Assembly: GCA_963974645.1 (NCBI GenBank)
Contig: CAXBEA010000042.1
Coordinates: forward strand, 1 to 33,574
Length of the DNA: 33,574 nucleotides
DNA from: Motiliproteus sp963974645
GTDB lineage: Bacteria; Pseudomonadota; Gammaproteobacteria; Pseudomonadales; Balneatricaceae
Direction of reading: 5' to 3'
Of the stretch, positions 16,751 through 25,234 are shown in pieces. The position numbers were made by a program, and so were the translations under genes. Each line of letters begins with the position of its first letter. Position 1 is the first letter of the stretch. The notes beneath the pieces were generated by a model. That model was not told the DNA's origin, ran no database searches, and saw only the letters and a list, made by a program, of their open reading frames with translations.

Positions 16751-16767
16751 AGCTGAGCGTTGCATAA

Positions 16768-16799
16768 CAAGGCGCCCCTACCATGGTGGGGCCGCCTTG
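16768..16799 (+). promoter_or_regulatory. Intercistronic GC-rich hairpin after dctM
   Basis: CAAGGC (16768-16773) pairs with GCCTTG (16794-16799), with an inner CCCC/GGGG stem. There is no T-run, so it is not a standard terminator. It may stabilise or process the mRNA, or slow transcription between the transporter and glcB. Confidence 0.45.
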
Positions 16800-16849
16800 C
16801 CCTGCCGACGAGTCCCTTAGTAGCTGGGACTTGCTGGTGAGTAACCCCC

Positions 16850-16864
16850 ATAGATTCAATCTAT
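16850..16864. promoter_or_regulatory. 15-bp palindrome upstream of glcB
   Basis: ATAGATT-C-AATCTAT is a perfect inverted repeat 34 bases before the glcB start. It could be an operator or a leader hairpin. It does not resemble the TGGT-N3-ACCA sites near gntR. Confidence 0.3.
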
Positions 16865-16898
16865 ACCTTCTTAAAATGCAATTAAGTGGTGAGCAGCA

Positions 16899-19088
16899 AT
16901 GACGATCGAAAGAATCAAAAAAGGCGGATTAGACGTCGCGACTGTCCTTTATGATCTTGTCAATAATGAAATTATCCCTGGTACCGGAGTCGACCCTGAG
17001 CAATTTTGGCTAGGGTTTGAAGCGCTCGTGAATGAGCTGGGACCGGAGAATCGCAGGCTGCTGATAAAGCGTGAGCAGATTCAGTCGCAGCTGGATGAGT
17101 GGCATAAAGCCCACAAAGGTAAGGCGCTACAGATGCCTGCCTACAAAGATTTCTTGGCAGAGATCGGTTACCTGGTTCCTGAAGGTGACGACTTCCAGAT
17201 TACAACAACAGGCGTGGATGATGAGATTGCCCATCTGGCCGGTCCGCAGTTGGTGGTTCCGGTCAATAATGCCCGTTTTGCGCTGAATGCCGCCAATGCA
17301 CGCTGGGGTAGTCTCTATGATGCCCTCTACGGGACCGACGTGATTGCAGACGCCAAGGGTGCCGAGAAGACGGCGGCTTTCAACCCTAAGCGTGGGGCTC
17401 TCGTCATTACCTGGGCGGCTCGCTTCCTCGACCAAGCAGCTCCGTTGGCAGTGGGTTCTCATGTCGATGTCACGGATTACCAGATCAGGGGTGGATTCGG
17501 TAATAAGGTCATACAAGCGCAACTGGCTGACGGAACCCTAACCCAACTACGGCAACCCGAGCAGTTTGTAGGTTACCAAGAAGAGGGCTTTAGCCGGTCT
17601 ATCCTGCTGCGCAATAACGGCCTCCATATCGAGATCCAGATTGACCGCAACGATCCTATCGGCGGCAGTGCGGCATCCGGTGTTAAGGATCTGATTCTCG
17701 AATCTGCGCTGAGCACCATTCTTGATTGCGAGGACTCCGTGGCAGCGGTCGATGCTAGCGATAAAGTCGCCGTGTATCGTAACTGGCTGGGGTTGATGAA
17801 GGGCACCCTGGAGGACACGTTCAGCAAGGCGGGTGCATCCATAACCCGTAAACTTAATGCTAACCGTTACTACAGCACCCCGCTAGGTAGCACGTTAAGC
17901 CTTCACGGCCGGAGTTTGCTGCTGGTGCGCAATGTTGGCCATCTGATGACCACCGATGCGATCCTCGATCGGGACGGACAAGAGATTCCAGAAGGCTTCT
18001 TAGATGCAATAATGACGACGCTGTGCGCGATCCATGATCTGAAAGGGGCTGGCTCCTACGGCAACAGCCGTCAAGGTAGCGTTTATATCGTTAAGCCGAA
18101 GATGCACGGACCCGAAGAGGTAGGCTTCACCAATGTGCTGTTCGGCAGGGTTGAACAGGTATTAGGGCTCCCCCTTTACACCATCAAGGTCGGGGTGATG
18201 GATGAGGAACGCCGTACCTCCGCAAACCTGAAAGCCTGTATCCGGGCGGTTAAAGAGCGGCTGGTGTTTATCAATACCGGTTTTCTGGACCGTACCGGTG
18301 ACGAAATACACACCAGTATGGAAGCCGGTCCGGTACTCCCCAAGGAGGCGATCAAGGCACAACCCTGGATTACGGCCTACGAAGACAGAAATGTCGATAT
18401 CGGCCTGGCATCGGGTCTGCAAGGTGTGGCTCAGGTTGGCAAGGGGATGTGGCCCAAGCCTGATGAGATGCTTGAAATGATGGGGGCCAAAATTGCTCAT
18501 CCTCAGGCGGGTGCCAGCTGCGCCTGGGTGCCTTCACCGACGGCGGCGACCCTGCATGCCACCCACTATCACCAGGTTAACGTGAGTGACCGCCAGAATG
18601 CGTTACGTAGCCGTCCAACAGCCAGCCTGGAGCTATTGCTGCCCCCGCCGCTACTCGGCGATCAGACCCTGTCACCAGCGCTGATCCAGGCCGAACTCGA
18701 TAACAACGCCCAAGGCATTCTGGGCTATGTGGTGCGCTGGATCGAGCAGGGTATTGGCTGTTCCAAGGTCCCTGATATCAACAATGTCGGCTTGATGGAA
18801 GATCGTGCCACGCTACGAATCTCTAGCCAGCATCTGGCGAACTGGCTTCATCATGGTGTCTGTACCGACGACCAGGTGATGGAAACGTTGCAGCGGATGG
18901 CCTTGGTCGTGGATGTGCAGAATGCTGGAGATCCTGATTACTGCAAGATGGCGCCAGACTTCGATTCGAGTGTCGCCTTTCAGGCCGCCTGTGATCTGGT
19001 ATTCAAAGGTTGTGAGCAGCCGAACGGCTATACCGAGCCGGTGTTGCACGCCAGGCGTCGTGAAGCCAAGGTTGTTCATTCAGCCTAA
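16899..19088 (+). CDS. glcB: Malate synthase G
   Basis: A 729-residue cytosolic enzyme condensing glyoxylate with acetyl-CoA to malate; the usual length is about 720-730. Family landmarks are visible: the N-terminal VDPEQFW, LNAANARWGSLYDALYGTD, SILDCEDSVAAVDASDK-type sequence (ILDCEDSVAA), NRYYSTPLG, GRSLLLVRNVGHLMT, GSVYIVKPKMHGPEEV and a C-terminal ARRREAKV. The start is supported by GGTGAG upstream. Its place between the TRAP genes and glcG-glcDEF matches the composition of the E. coli glc locus (glcDEFGB) in a different order. It offers a glyoxylate outlet parallel to the bhc genes. Confidence 0.97.
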   Translation: MTIERIKKGGLDVATVLYDLVNNEIIPGTGVDPEQFWLGFEALVNELGPENRRLLIKREQIQSQLDEWHKAHKGKALQMPAYKDFLAEIGYLVPEGDDFQITTTGVDDEIAHLAGPQLVVPVNNARFALNAANARWGSLYDALYGTDVIADAKGAEKTAAFNPKRGALVITWAARFLDQAAPLAVGSHVDVTDYQIRGGFGNKVIQAQLADGTLTQLRQPEQFVGYQEEGFSRSILLRNNGLHIEIQIDRNDPIGGSAASGVKDLILESALSTILDCEDSVAAVDASDKVAVYRNWLGLMKGTLEDTFSKAGASITRKLNANRYYSTPLGSTLSLHGRSLLLVRNVGHLMTTDAILDRDGQEIPEGFLDAIMTTLCAIHDLKGAGSYGNSRQGSVYIVKPKMHGPEEVGFTNVLFGRVEQVLGLPLYTIKVGVMDEERRTSANLKACIRAVKERLVFINTGFLDRTGDEIHTSMEAGPVLPKEAIKAQPWITAYEDRNVDIGLASGLQGVAQVGKGMWPKPDEMLEMMGAKIAHPQAGASCAWVPSPTAATLHATHYHQVNVSDRQNALRSRPTASLELLLPPPLLGDQTLSPALIQAELDNNAQGILGYVVRWIEQGIGCSKVPDINNVGLMEDRATLRISSQHLANWLHHGVCTDDQVMETLQRMALVVDVQNAGDPDYCKMAPDFDSSVAFQAACDLVFKGCEQPNGYTEPVLHARRREAKVVHSA

Positions 19089-19172
19089 CAACCACTTAGT
19101 AATTAACGATTAAATAGCAGGCCTGAGCAGGGTACACGCCCACTCATGGTCACCAGCTTAGAGAGTACCGTC

Positions 19173-19610
19173 ATGTTAACGATTAAACGCCTAGATCAGG
19201 CAGATGCACAGATTTTAATTCAGGGTGCACGCGAAAAAGCGAATGAGATCGGCATACCCATGTGTATTGCGATCACCGATGAATCCGGAAATCTGGTGGC
19301 GTTCGAGCGTATGGATGGCGGTAAGGTCACCAGTATTACCATCGCTCAGGATAAATCCTTTACCGCCTCGGCTGCCCGTAAAGCGACCCATGAATATAAT
19401 CAAGTTTGTGTGCCGGGCAGTCTTGTTTTTGGGATTCATACGGCGCTGGGAGGGCGTCTAAGTGTTGTCGGTGGAGGCCTACCGATTCAGGTCGATGGTG
19501 TGGTCGTCGGTGGGATCGGTCTCAGTTCGGGGACCCCGCAGCAGGATATGACCTGTGCCCAGGCAGGTATTGACTACTTTATACAGACCCAGAAGCTAGT
19601 TGCAGCCTAA
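19173..19610 (+). CDS. glcG: GlcG/HbpS-family protein
   Basis: A 145-residue DUF336 protein with the family features ITDESGNLVAFERMDG, DKSFTAS and GGLPIQVDG.VVGGIGLS. GlcG lies in the E. coli glc operon, and related HbpS proteins bind haem or cobalamin-like cofactors. The exact role in glycolate use is unknown. I prefer ATG 19173, preceded by GAGAG at seven bases, over ATG 19146, which has no ribosome site. It is 26 bases before glcD. Confidence 0.85.
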   Translation: MLTIKRLDQADAQILIQGAREKANEIGIPMCIAITDESGNLVAFERMDGGKVTSITIAQDKSFTASAARKATHEYNQVCVPGSLVFGIHTALGGRLSVVGGGLPIQVDGVVVGGIGLSSGTPQQDMTCAQAGIDYFIQTQKLVAA

Positions 19611-19636
19611 CGCCAAGGTTTAATCGGAGTAACCTC

Positions 19637-21112
19637 ATGACTGAGACAAAGACACCTGGAAAGGCGGAGCTGGCAGCGTTATTCCGCCGTTTTATCGATC
19701 CCGACTATGTGATTAGCGATGCCGAGACCCAGCGGCCCTACGAGTGCGACGGCCTGTCAGTGTATTGCGAGATGCCGCTGATCGTGGTGTTGCCGGAGAC
19801 CGTTGACCAGGTGCAGGAGGTGCTCAGGATCTGCCATCGCCTGCAGGTACCCGTGGTGGCCCGGGGAGCAGGCACCGGTCTCTGTGCCGGGGCGATGCCC
19901 CATGCCGAAGGGGTGGTGCTGTCGCTGGCGAAGTTTAACCGCATTCTCGAGATCGACCCCCTGGCGCGCACCGCACGGTTGCAGCCTGGGGTGCGCAACC
20001 TGGCGATCAGCGAGGCGGCGCAGCCCCACGGGCTCTATTACGGCCCCGATCCCTCCTCGCAGATCGCCTGCACCATCGGCGGCAATGTGGCAGAGAATTC
20101 CGGCGGGGTGCACTGCCTCAAATACGGCCTGACCGTGCACAACATCCTGCGGGTCGAGATGCTGACCGTCGAGGGTGACAAGCTGGTGATCGGCAGTGAG
20201 GGGCTGGACAGCGCCGGCATGGACCTGCTGGCACTGATCACCGGATCCGAAGGGCTGCTGGGGGTGATCACCGAGATCACCGTCAAGCTGTTACCCCAGC
20301 CTGAGATGGCGCGGGTGGTGATGGCCAGCTTCGACAGCGTGCAGAAGGCTGGCGACGCGGTCGGGGGGATCATCTCCCAAGGGATCGTGCCCGCGGCTCT
20401 GGAGATGATGGACACCCACGCCATCGGCGCGGCCGAGGATTTTGCCCACGCCGGATACCCCAAGGGCGCCACCGCGCTATTGCTCTGTGAGGTAGATGGG
20501 ACCCGGGAGGAGGTGGAGGAGGATATCGAGCAGGTGGAAAATCTGTTCAAGAGCTTCGGCGCCGATACCGTCCGTACCTCCCAGAGCGAGGCCGAGCGTG
20601 CGCTGCTGTGGAAGGGACGCAAATCGGCGTTTCCGGCGGTCGGGAGGATCTCTCCCGACTACTACTGCATGGACGGTACCATCCCCCGCAGCCAACTGGC
20701 CCACGTGCTGACCGAGATGGAAAAGATGTCAGAGCACTATAACTTGCGGGTGGCCAATGTGTTTCATGCCGGTGACGGTAACCTGCACCCGCTGATCCTG
20801 TTCGATGCCAATGTGCCCGGTGAATTTGAACGCACCGAAGCGTTCGGTGGCAAGATCCTCGAACTCTGCGTCGAGGTGGGTGGCTGTATCACCGGAGAAC
20901 ACGGGGTCGGGATCGAAAAGATCCGTCAGATGCCGGTGCAGTTCAACCACCAGGAGTTGCTGCAGTTCAATGGGGTGAAAGACGCCTTCGACCCCAAGGG
21001 GACCCTCAACCCCGGCAAAGGGGTGCCCATACTCAAGCGCTGTCAGGAGTACCGCACCATCGATTCCGGGCGTGATTCCGGGCGCGATCCCAAGGAGGCC
21101 TCTTATGACTGA
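19637..21112 (+). CDS. glcD: Glycolate oxidase FAD subunit GlcD
   Basis: A 491-residue catalytic subunit of the membrane-linked enzyme that oxidises glycolate to glyoxylate. The PCMH-type FAD domain (about 45-225) has VARGAGTGLCAGAMP and CTIGGNVAENSGGVHCLKYG. The C-terminal FAD-oxidase domain has FHAGDGNLHPL and GCITGEHGVG. The polar tail GRDSGRDP comes from a 12-base duplication. The gene overlaps glcE by eight bases. The glcD-glcE-glcF region appears more GC-rich than the upstream TRAP and glcB genes. D-lactate dehydrogenases look similar, but the following glcE and glcF settle the call. Confidence 0.95.
   Translation: MTETKTPGKAELAALFRRFIDPDYVISDAETQRPYECDGLSVYCEMPLIVVLPETVDQVQEVLRICHRLQVPVVARGAGTGLCAGAMPHAEGVVLSLAKFNRILEIDPLARTARLQPGVRNLAISEAAQPHGLYYGPDPSSQIACTIGGNVAENSGGVHCLKYGLTVHNILRVEMLTVEGDKLVIGSEGLDSAGMDLLALITGSEGLLGVITEITVKLLPQPEMARVVMASFDSVQKAGDAVGGIISQGIVPAALEMMDTHAIGAAEDFAHAGYPKGATALLLCEVDGTREEVEEDIEQVENLFKSFGADTVRTSQSEAERALLWKGRKSAFPAVGRISPDYYCMDGTIPRSQLAHVLTEMEKMSEHYNLRVANVFHAGDGNLHPLILFDANVPGEFERTEAFGGKILELCVEVGGCITGEHGVGIEKIRQMPVQFNHQELLQFNGVKDAFDPKGTLNPGKGVPILKRCQEYRTIDSGRDSGRDPKEASYD
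21062..21085 (+). repeat. 12-bp tandem duplication at the 3' end of glcD
   Basis: GATTCCGGGCGT and GATTCCGGGCGC stand side by side and encode DSGR-DSGR in the GlcD tail, a few bases before the glcE ribosome site AAGGAGG. The unit keeps the frame. Confidence 0.6.
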
Positions 21113-22187
21113 TATCAGCCAACAGCTGCAGGAGCAGATCCTCGCCGCACGAGCCAGCGGCCGCACACTCAATATCGTCGGGGGCGGCAGCAAAGCCTTT
21201 ATGGGGCGTGCCTCCAACTTGAACCCTGATTACAACCCGGAGCCGCTGAATCTGGCGCCACACAGCGGCATCGTCAGCTATCAACCGGTGGAGCTGGTGC
21301 TGACCGCCCGGGCCGGCACCCGGTTGTCCGAGATCGAAGCGGCACTGGCGCAACACAACCAGATGCTGACCTTTGAGCCGCCGCATTTCAGCGACCAGGC
21401 CACCCTCGGTGGCACCCTGGCCTGCAATCAGTCCGGCCCCGGCCGCCCCTGGTGGGGGTCGGTGCGGGATCAGGTGTTGGGGGTGCGGCTGCTCAACGGC
21501 CGCGGCGAACACCTGCGGTTCGGCGGTCAGGTGATGAAAAACGTCGCCGGCTACGATGTCTCCCGCCTGCAGGCCGGTGCCATGGGTACCCTGGGGGCGA
21601 TCACCGAAGTCAGCCTCAAGGTGCTGCCCAAGCCCTTCTGCAGCCAAACCCTGGTGCGGGAGATGGCGCTGGATGCCGCCATCGAGCTGATGACGGCTCG
21701 GGCGGTCGAACCCAAACCGCTGACGGCCGCCTGCTGGGCGGATGGTCGCCTGTATCTGCGCCTGTCCGGCTCCCGATTGGCGGTCCGCGCCAGTATTGAT
21801 CACTGGCAAGAGCGCGTTATGGATGAGGCCGAGGGCGCCGTCTTCTGGCGCAAGCTGGGCGATCAATCGCTAGCATTCTTTCAGGGCGAGCAGCCCCTGT
21901 GGCGGTTCTCGGTCCGGCCCACCGCGCCGAACCCGGCCCTGGACGGCGATTGGCTGATCGACTGGGGCGGTGCCCAGCGCTGGTATCGTGGCGCGGGCGA
22001 ATTGGCCCAGATGGAGGCGTTGGCGGTTCAGATGGGCGGCCAGGTCGGCCTGTTTCGCGGCGGTGATCGTCAGGCCGAGGTGATGCACAGCCAGGCTCCC
22101 GCGTTGCAGCTGATTCAGCAGCGACTGAAACACTCATTCGACCCCGACGCCCTGTTTAATCCCGGTCGTCTTTATAGCTGGTTGTAA
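21105..22187 (+). CDS. glcE: Glycolate oxidase FAD-binding subunit GlcE
   Basis: A 360-residue second flavin subunit of glycolate oxidase. The FAD-binding fold has VGGGSKAFMGR, LTARAGTRLSEIEAAL, ATLGGTLACNQSGP and MKNVAGYDVSRLQAGAMGTLG, and the protein ends with HSFDPDALFNPGRLY. The start at 21105 is chosen because AAGGAGG stands at the right distance; an upstream in-frame ATG (21072) would lie deep in glcD. It overlaps the glcD stop (ATGACTGA), which indicates coupled translation, and is followed by glcF after 14 bases. Confidence 0.94.
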   Translation: MTDISQQLQEQILAARASGRTLNIVGGGSKAFMGRASNLNPDYNPEPLNLAPHSGIVSYQPVELVLTARAGTRLSEIEAALAQHNQMLTFEPPHFSDQATLGGTLACNQSGPGRPWWGSVRDQVLGVRLLNGRGEHLRFGGQVMKNVAGYDVSRLQAGAMGTLGAITEVSLKVLPKPFCSQTLVREMALDAAIELMTARAVEPKPLTAACWADGRLYLRLSGSRLAVRASIDHWQERVMDEAEGAVFWRKLGDQSLAFFQGEQPLWRFSVRPTAPNPALDGDWLIDWGGAQRWYRGAGELAQMEALAVQMGGQVGLFRGGDRQAEVMHSQAPALQLIQQRLKHSFDPDALFNPGRLYSWL

Positions 22188-22201
22188 CAGGCAGGTGTGA
22201 T

Positions 22202-23410
22202 ATGCAAACCAATCTAATCCCCCTATTCCAAGCAACATCCGAGGGGCAGGAAGCCGAAGCCATTCTGCGCAGCTGCGTTCACTGTGGCTTCTGTACCGCC
22301 ACCTGCCCCACCTATCAAGAGTTGGGCGATGAGCGCGACGGCCCGCGGGGACGGATCTATCTGATCAAGCAGCTGCTCGAAGGGGGCGAGGTGACCGAGA
22401 AGACCCGCACCCACCTCGACCGCTGCCTGACCTGCCGTAGCTGTGAAACCACCTGCCCGTCGGGGGTGCAGTACGGCCGCCTGATCGATATCGGCCGCGG
22501 CATCCTGGAAGAGACCCTGCAGCGGCCGCTGCAACAACGGTTGCTGCGTTGGAGCTTGCGCCAGGTGCTGCCCTACCCGAACCGTTTTGGGCCGCTGCTC
22601 AAAGTCGGCCAGCTGTTTCGGCCGCTGCTGCCCGCTGCACTCAAGGCTAAGCTGCCACCGAAACGCAGCGCCTCGCCCTGGCCCTCCAGCAGCCACCCAC
22701 GGGTGATGCTGGCACTGGCGGGCTGCGCCATGCCGGCGGCGACCCCCAACACCAACGCGGCTGCGGCCCGGGTGTTGGACCGGCTCGGTATCACCCTGGT
22801 GGAAGCGCCTAAAGCCGGCTGTTGCGGGGCGGTGAGTTACCACCTGTCTAAGCACGACGAGGGCTTGGATTTTATGCGGCGTAATATCGATGCCTGGTGG
22901 CCGGCGGTGGAAGCGGGCGCCGAGGCGATCGTGATGACCGCCTCCGGTTGCGGCGCCATGGTGCAGGAGTATGGCCACCTGCTGCGCGAGGACCCCGCCT
23001 ACGCCGACAAGGCCCAGCGTGTCAGCGAGCTGACCCAGGATCTGAGTACCCTGCTACTGCAAGAGGATCTCTCGCAACTGCAGCCCAAAGCGGGCACCGG
23101 CAAGGTGGCCTTCCACTGCCCCTGCACCCTGCAGCATGCGATGCAACAAAGCGGCGTTGTCGAGGAGGTACTGACCCAAGCGGGGGTCGATCTGGCGGTG
23201 ACCCGCGACAAGCACCTGTGTTGCGGTTCGGCAGGCACCTACTCGATCCTGCAGCCGCAGATCAGTCAAAAGCTGCTGCGCAACAAGTTGGAGGCCTTGA
23301 CCCAGGATCAACCCGACCGCATCGTCACCGCCAATATCGGCTGCCAGCTGCACCTGGAAACCAAGGCCCAGGTGCCGGTCCAGCACTGGATCGAACTGCT
23401 CGACAGCTAG
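22202..23410 (+). CDS. glcF: Glycolate oxidase iron-sulfur subunit GlcF
   Basis: A 402-residue electron-transfer subunit. Two 4Fe-4S motifs are visible in the first 90 residues: CVHCGFCTATCP and CLTCRSCETTCP. Two cysteine-rich CCG-type domains follow (GCCGAVSYH and CTLQHAM...HLCCGSAG), as in GlcF and heterodisulfide-reductase-like proteins. It passes electrons from GlcD/GlcE to the quinone pool at the membrane. It is the last standard glc gene in this run and is followed after 31 bases by a TIR-like gene. Confidence 0.95.
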   Translation: MQTNLIPLFQATSEGQEAEAILRSCVHCGFCTATCPTYQELGDERDGPRGRIYLIKQLLEGGEVTEKTRTHLDRCLTCRSCETTCPSGVQYGRLIDIGRGILEETLQRPLQQRLLRWSLRQVLPYPNRFGPLLKVGQLFRPLLPAALKAKLPPKRSASPWPSSSHPRVMLALAGCAMPAATPNTNAAAARVLDRLGITLVEAPKAGCCGAVSYHLSKHDEGLDFMRRNIDAWWPAVEAGAEAIVMTASGCGAMVQEYGHLLREDPAYADKAQRVSELTQDLSTLLLQEDLSQLQPKAGTGKVAFHCPCTLQHAMQQSGVVEEVLTQAGVDLAVTRDKHLCCGSAGTYSILQPQISQKLLRNKLEALTQDQPDRIVTANIGCQLHLETKAQVPVQHWIELLDS

Positions 23411-23441
23411 GCGAGTGAACTTAAACCCTGAGGAGAGCAGA

Positions 23442-24014
23442 ATGAGTTTCTATTCGATCCCCGAAGTCCGCCATGCCAGCCACCGAACCCTGCAGAACCA
23501 GGATGGAGATTCGGTCGAGGAGCTGCTCAGGCGCGCCTGTGACAAGGCCCGGGTTAGCGATTTCTTTGATGTCTTTCTGGTCTGCAATGCCGGTGATGAA
23601 GCGCTGCTGTTGGGCGTAAAGACCCTGTTGCAGGAGCGGTCGATGAAGGTTTACGCGGACCGTTTATCGGCGCACCTGCTGCCGACCCACTGTTTGACTT
23701 CGCAACGCGTCGTGCAGCTCAAACAACGGATGGGCCAGGCCCGCTCGTTGCTGTTCGTTGTGGCAGGCACACCCAAGCTGTCACCTTTGGCGGCCTGGAT
23801 GCTGGGTTTTTTCGATGGCGCCCATCAGGGCGGGGTCGCCATCCTGCCACTGGTTGATAGCTGTGGCGAGGCGCCGGATGTTGGCAGTGAGATCGGCTTC
23901 TACCCGATTATCGTTCACAGTGACCAGCTGCAACAACCGGCGGCGGGCGTCGATGGGACGCTGATCAGCCTGGATACCTTTCTGGGGATGAATAGGACCT
24001 GGAGCGGTATCTAG
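23442..24014 (+). CDS. TIR-like domain protein lacking the usual catalytic glutamate
   Basis: A 190-residue protein whose core resembles a subfamily of bacterial TIR-domain proteins: FDVFLVCNAGDEALLLGVK (40s-60), MKVYADR, LKQRMGQARSLLFVV, AWMLGFFDG (118-126) and GVAILPLVDS. In active relatives the segment reads like PWELGYFDG, with the Glu needed for NAD cleavage; here that position is Met120. The usual SHS..D near the first strand is also changed (VCNAGD). The fold therefore seems kept and the NADase activity probably lost. The start at 23442 has GAGGAG upstream; 23415 is an alternative. It is the last gene before a terminator in the glc operon. Its role is unknown. Confidence 0.6.
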   Translation: MSFYSIPEVRHASHRTLQNQDGDSVEELLRRACDKARVSDFFDVFLVCNAGDEALLLGVKTLLQERSMKVYADRLSAHLLPTHCLTSQRVVQLKQRMGQARSLLFVVAGTPKLSPLAAWMLGFFDGAHQGGVAILPLVDSCGEAPDVGSEIGFYPIIVHSDQLQQPAAGVDGTLISLDTFLGMNRTWSGI

Positions 24015-24051
24015 CCCGCAATCTGGAGCGCTAGTGGGTGCCGCTCCCGGG

Positions 24052-24087
24052 CAGTGGACAGGCAAAGCTATCCACTGGGTTTGTTTT
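24052..24087 (+). terminator. Terminator between the converging glc and bhc operons
   Basis: CAGTGGA (24052-24058) pairs with TCCACTG (24071-24077) and is followed by GGTTTGTTTTT. It ends the plus-strand glc/TIR transcript 38 bases after the last stop and just before the minus-strand bhcD end at 24103. Confidence 0.7.
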
Positions 24088-24102
24088 TCAGCGCTTGAAC
24101 CC

Positions 24103-25107
24103 CTACAGACTGATCCGCTTGGTCAGCCCCTGTTGCTCGGCCAGCGTTGCCGCCGCTGAGGCGACGGCCAGATCCTGCAGCCCAACCCCGGTACCATCAA
24201 ACAGGGTGATCTCGCTAGCGGAACTGCGCCCGGGATGGGTACCGTTGATCACCTCGCCGATGGGGGTAATGTCAGCGGCGACGATAGCCCCCGAGGCGAT
24301 GGCGTGCTGGGCTTCACCGATGCTGATCGATTGTGCCACCTCGTCGGTAAAGACCGTTGCCACCGCCAGCAACGCCGGGTCGACCTCCTGCTTGCCCTGG
24401 GTGTCGGTGCCCATGCAGGCGATGTGGGTCCCGGGCTTGATCCAGTCTTTCATCAGCAGGGGTTCAAACGCGGAGGTGATGGTGATGATGACATCGGCCT
24501 CGGCCCCCATCTGCTCGCGATCGACAGCCTCGAATGGCAGCCCCAGCTCGTCGCAGACCGCCGCCAGACGCGGCAGATGTTCAAGGTGAGGGTTCCAGGC
24601 AATGACCTTTTCAAAGTTGCGCTGCTCGACGGCGGCACGCAGTTGGAAGGTCGACTGGTGCCCGGCACCGACCATGCCCAGTACCCTGGCATCCTTGCGC
24701 GCCAGGTGGGCGATCGACACCGCAGAGGCGGCGGCGGTGCGTACCGCGGTCAGGTAGTTACCAGCGACGATCGACTTCAGTCTGCCGCTATCGGGATCGA
24801 ACAGCATGATGCTGGACTGGTGGTTGGTCAGCCCCTTGGCCGCGTTACCGGGCCAATAGCCGCCGGACTTCACCCCCAGCACCATCCCGGCACGGTCGAA
24901 ACCGGACTTAAAACCATAGAGCGCATCGGCATGACCGATCGCTTCGCGTACCACGGGGAAGTTGTAGGCATCGCCCTTGGCCATGGCGGCAAACACACTT
25001 GCAACCGCGCTGAAGGCTTCCGGACGCCCCACCACGGCTTCGCAAACGGCTTCGGAAATGATGGCGATGCTCGGGTCGGTGGCCGGTGCGCTGGCTAGGT
25101 TATCCAT
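24103..25107 (-). CDS. bhcD: Iminosuccinate reductase (ornithine cyclodeaminase family), BhcD
   Basis: A 334-residue member of the ornithine cyclodeaminase/mu-crystallin family, with a Rossmann NAD(P) motif (VLGMVGAGHQSTFQLRA) and family segments GYWPGNAAKGLTNHQSSI, NYLTAVRTAAASAVS and CMGTDTQGKQEVD. In the beta-hydroxyaspartate cycle, BhcD reduces iminosuccinate to aspartate and so regenerates the amino donor. The family alone does not fix the substrate; the call rests on its place after bhcA, bhcB and bhcC. The ATG at 25107 has GGAG seven bases upstream. The site is part of a duplicated ribosome-site/ATG unit, and a longer frame to 25215 is less likely. Confidence 0.87.
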   Translation of the reverse strand: MDNLASAPATDPSIAIISEAVCEAVVGRPEAFSAVASVFAAMAKGDAYNFPVVREAIGHADALYGFKSGFDRAGMVLGVKSGGYWPGNAAKGLTNHQSSIMLFDPDSGRLKSIVAGNYLTAVRTAAASAVSIAHLARKDARVLGMVGAGHQSTFQLRAAVEQRNFEKVIAWNPHLEHLPRLAAVCDELGLPFEAVDREQMGAEADVIITITSAFEPLLMKDWIKPGTHIACMGTDTQGKQEVDPALLAVATVFTDEVAQSISIGEAQHAIASGAIVAADITPIGEVINGTHPGRSSASEITLFDGTGVGLQDLAVASAAATLAEQQGLTKRISL

Positions 25108-25133
25108 AGCTGTTCTCCATAGCTGTTCTCCAT
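25105..25133 (-). repeat. 13-bp tandem duplication of the bhcD ribosome site and start codon
   Basis: On plus, CATAGCTGTTCTC occurs twice (25105-25117, 25118-25130), followed by a third CAT. On minus each unit supplies a GGAG-like site and an ATG. Because 13 is not a multiple of three, the three ATGs are in different frames. The two upstream ones open very short frames (for example MENSYG then stop) that overlap the true start. Confidence 0.85.
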
Positions 25134-25159
25134 TGTGCGTTGTTACTGAATCGGGAAGG

Positions 25160-25191
25160 ACCCTCCCGGTCAAATCAGATGCGGGGAGGGT
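25160..25191 (-). promoter_or_regulatory. Hairpin between bhcC and bhcD
   Basis: ACCCTCCC (25160-25167) pairs with GGGAGGGT (25184-25191) in the 127-base gap. It lacks a T-run on either strand, so it is more likely an mRNA-processing or stability element than a terminator. Confidence 0.45.
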
Positions 25192-25234
25192 CGCAGGGGT
25201 CGAATCTGGGAACAAAATGCCTTAGGGCAGTGCG

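Noticed and set aside
16803..16840. Hammerhead-ribozyme-like string before glcB (CGACGAGTCCC ... GGGACT)
   Set aside because: It resembles the core and stem II of a hammerhead, but the required CUGANGA is CCGACGA and the GAAA after the stem is TTGC, so the catalytic core is absent.
21033..21866. 277-codon minus frame opposite glcE, and similar long frames opposite glcF, bhcD and bhcC
   Set aside because: High-GC coding regions create long antisense frames; these products are rich in Gly, Arg and His and lack domains.
24103..25215. Longer bhcD reading from 25215
   Set aside because: The extra 36 residues have no family resemblance and run through the duplicated ribosome-site unit; ATG 25107 has a proper GGAG.
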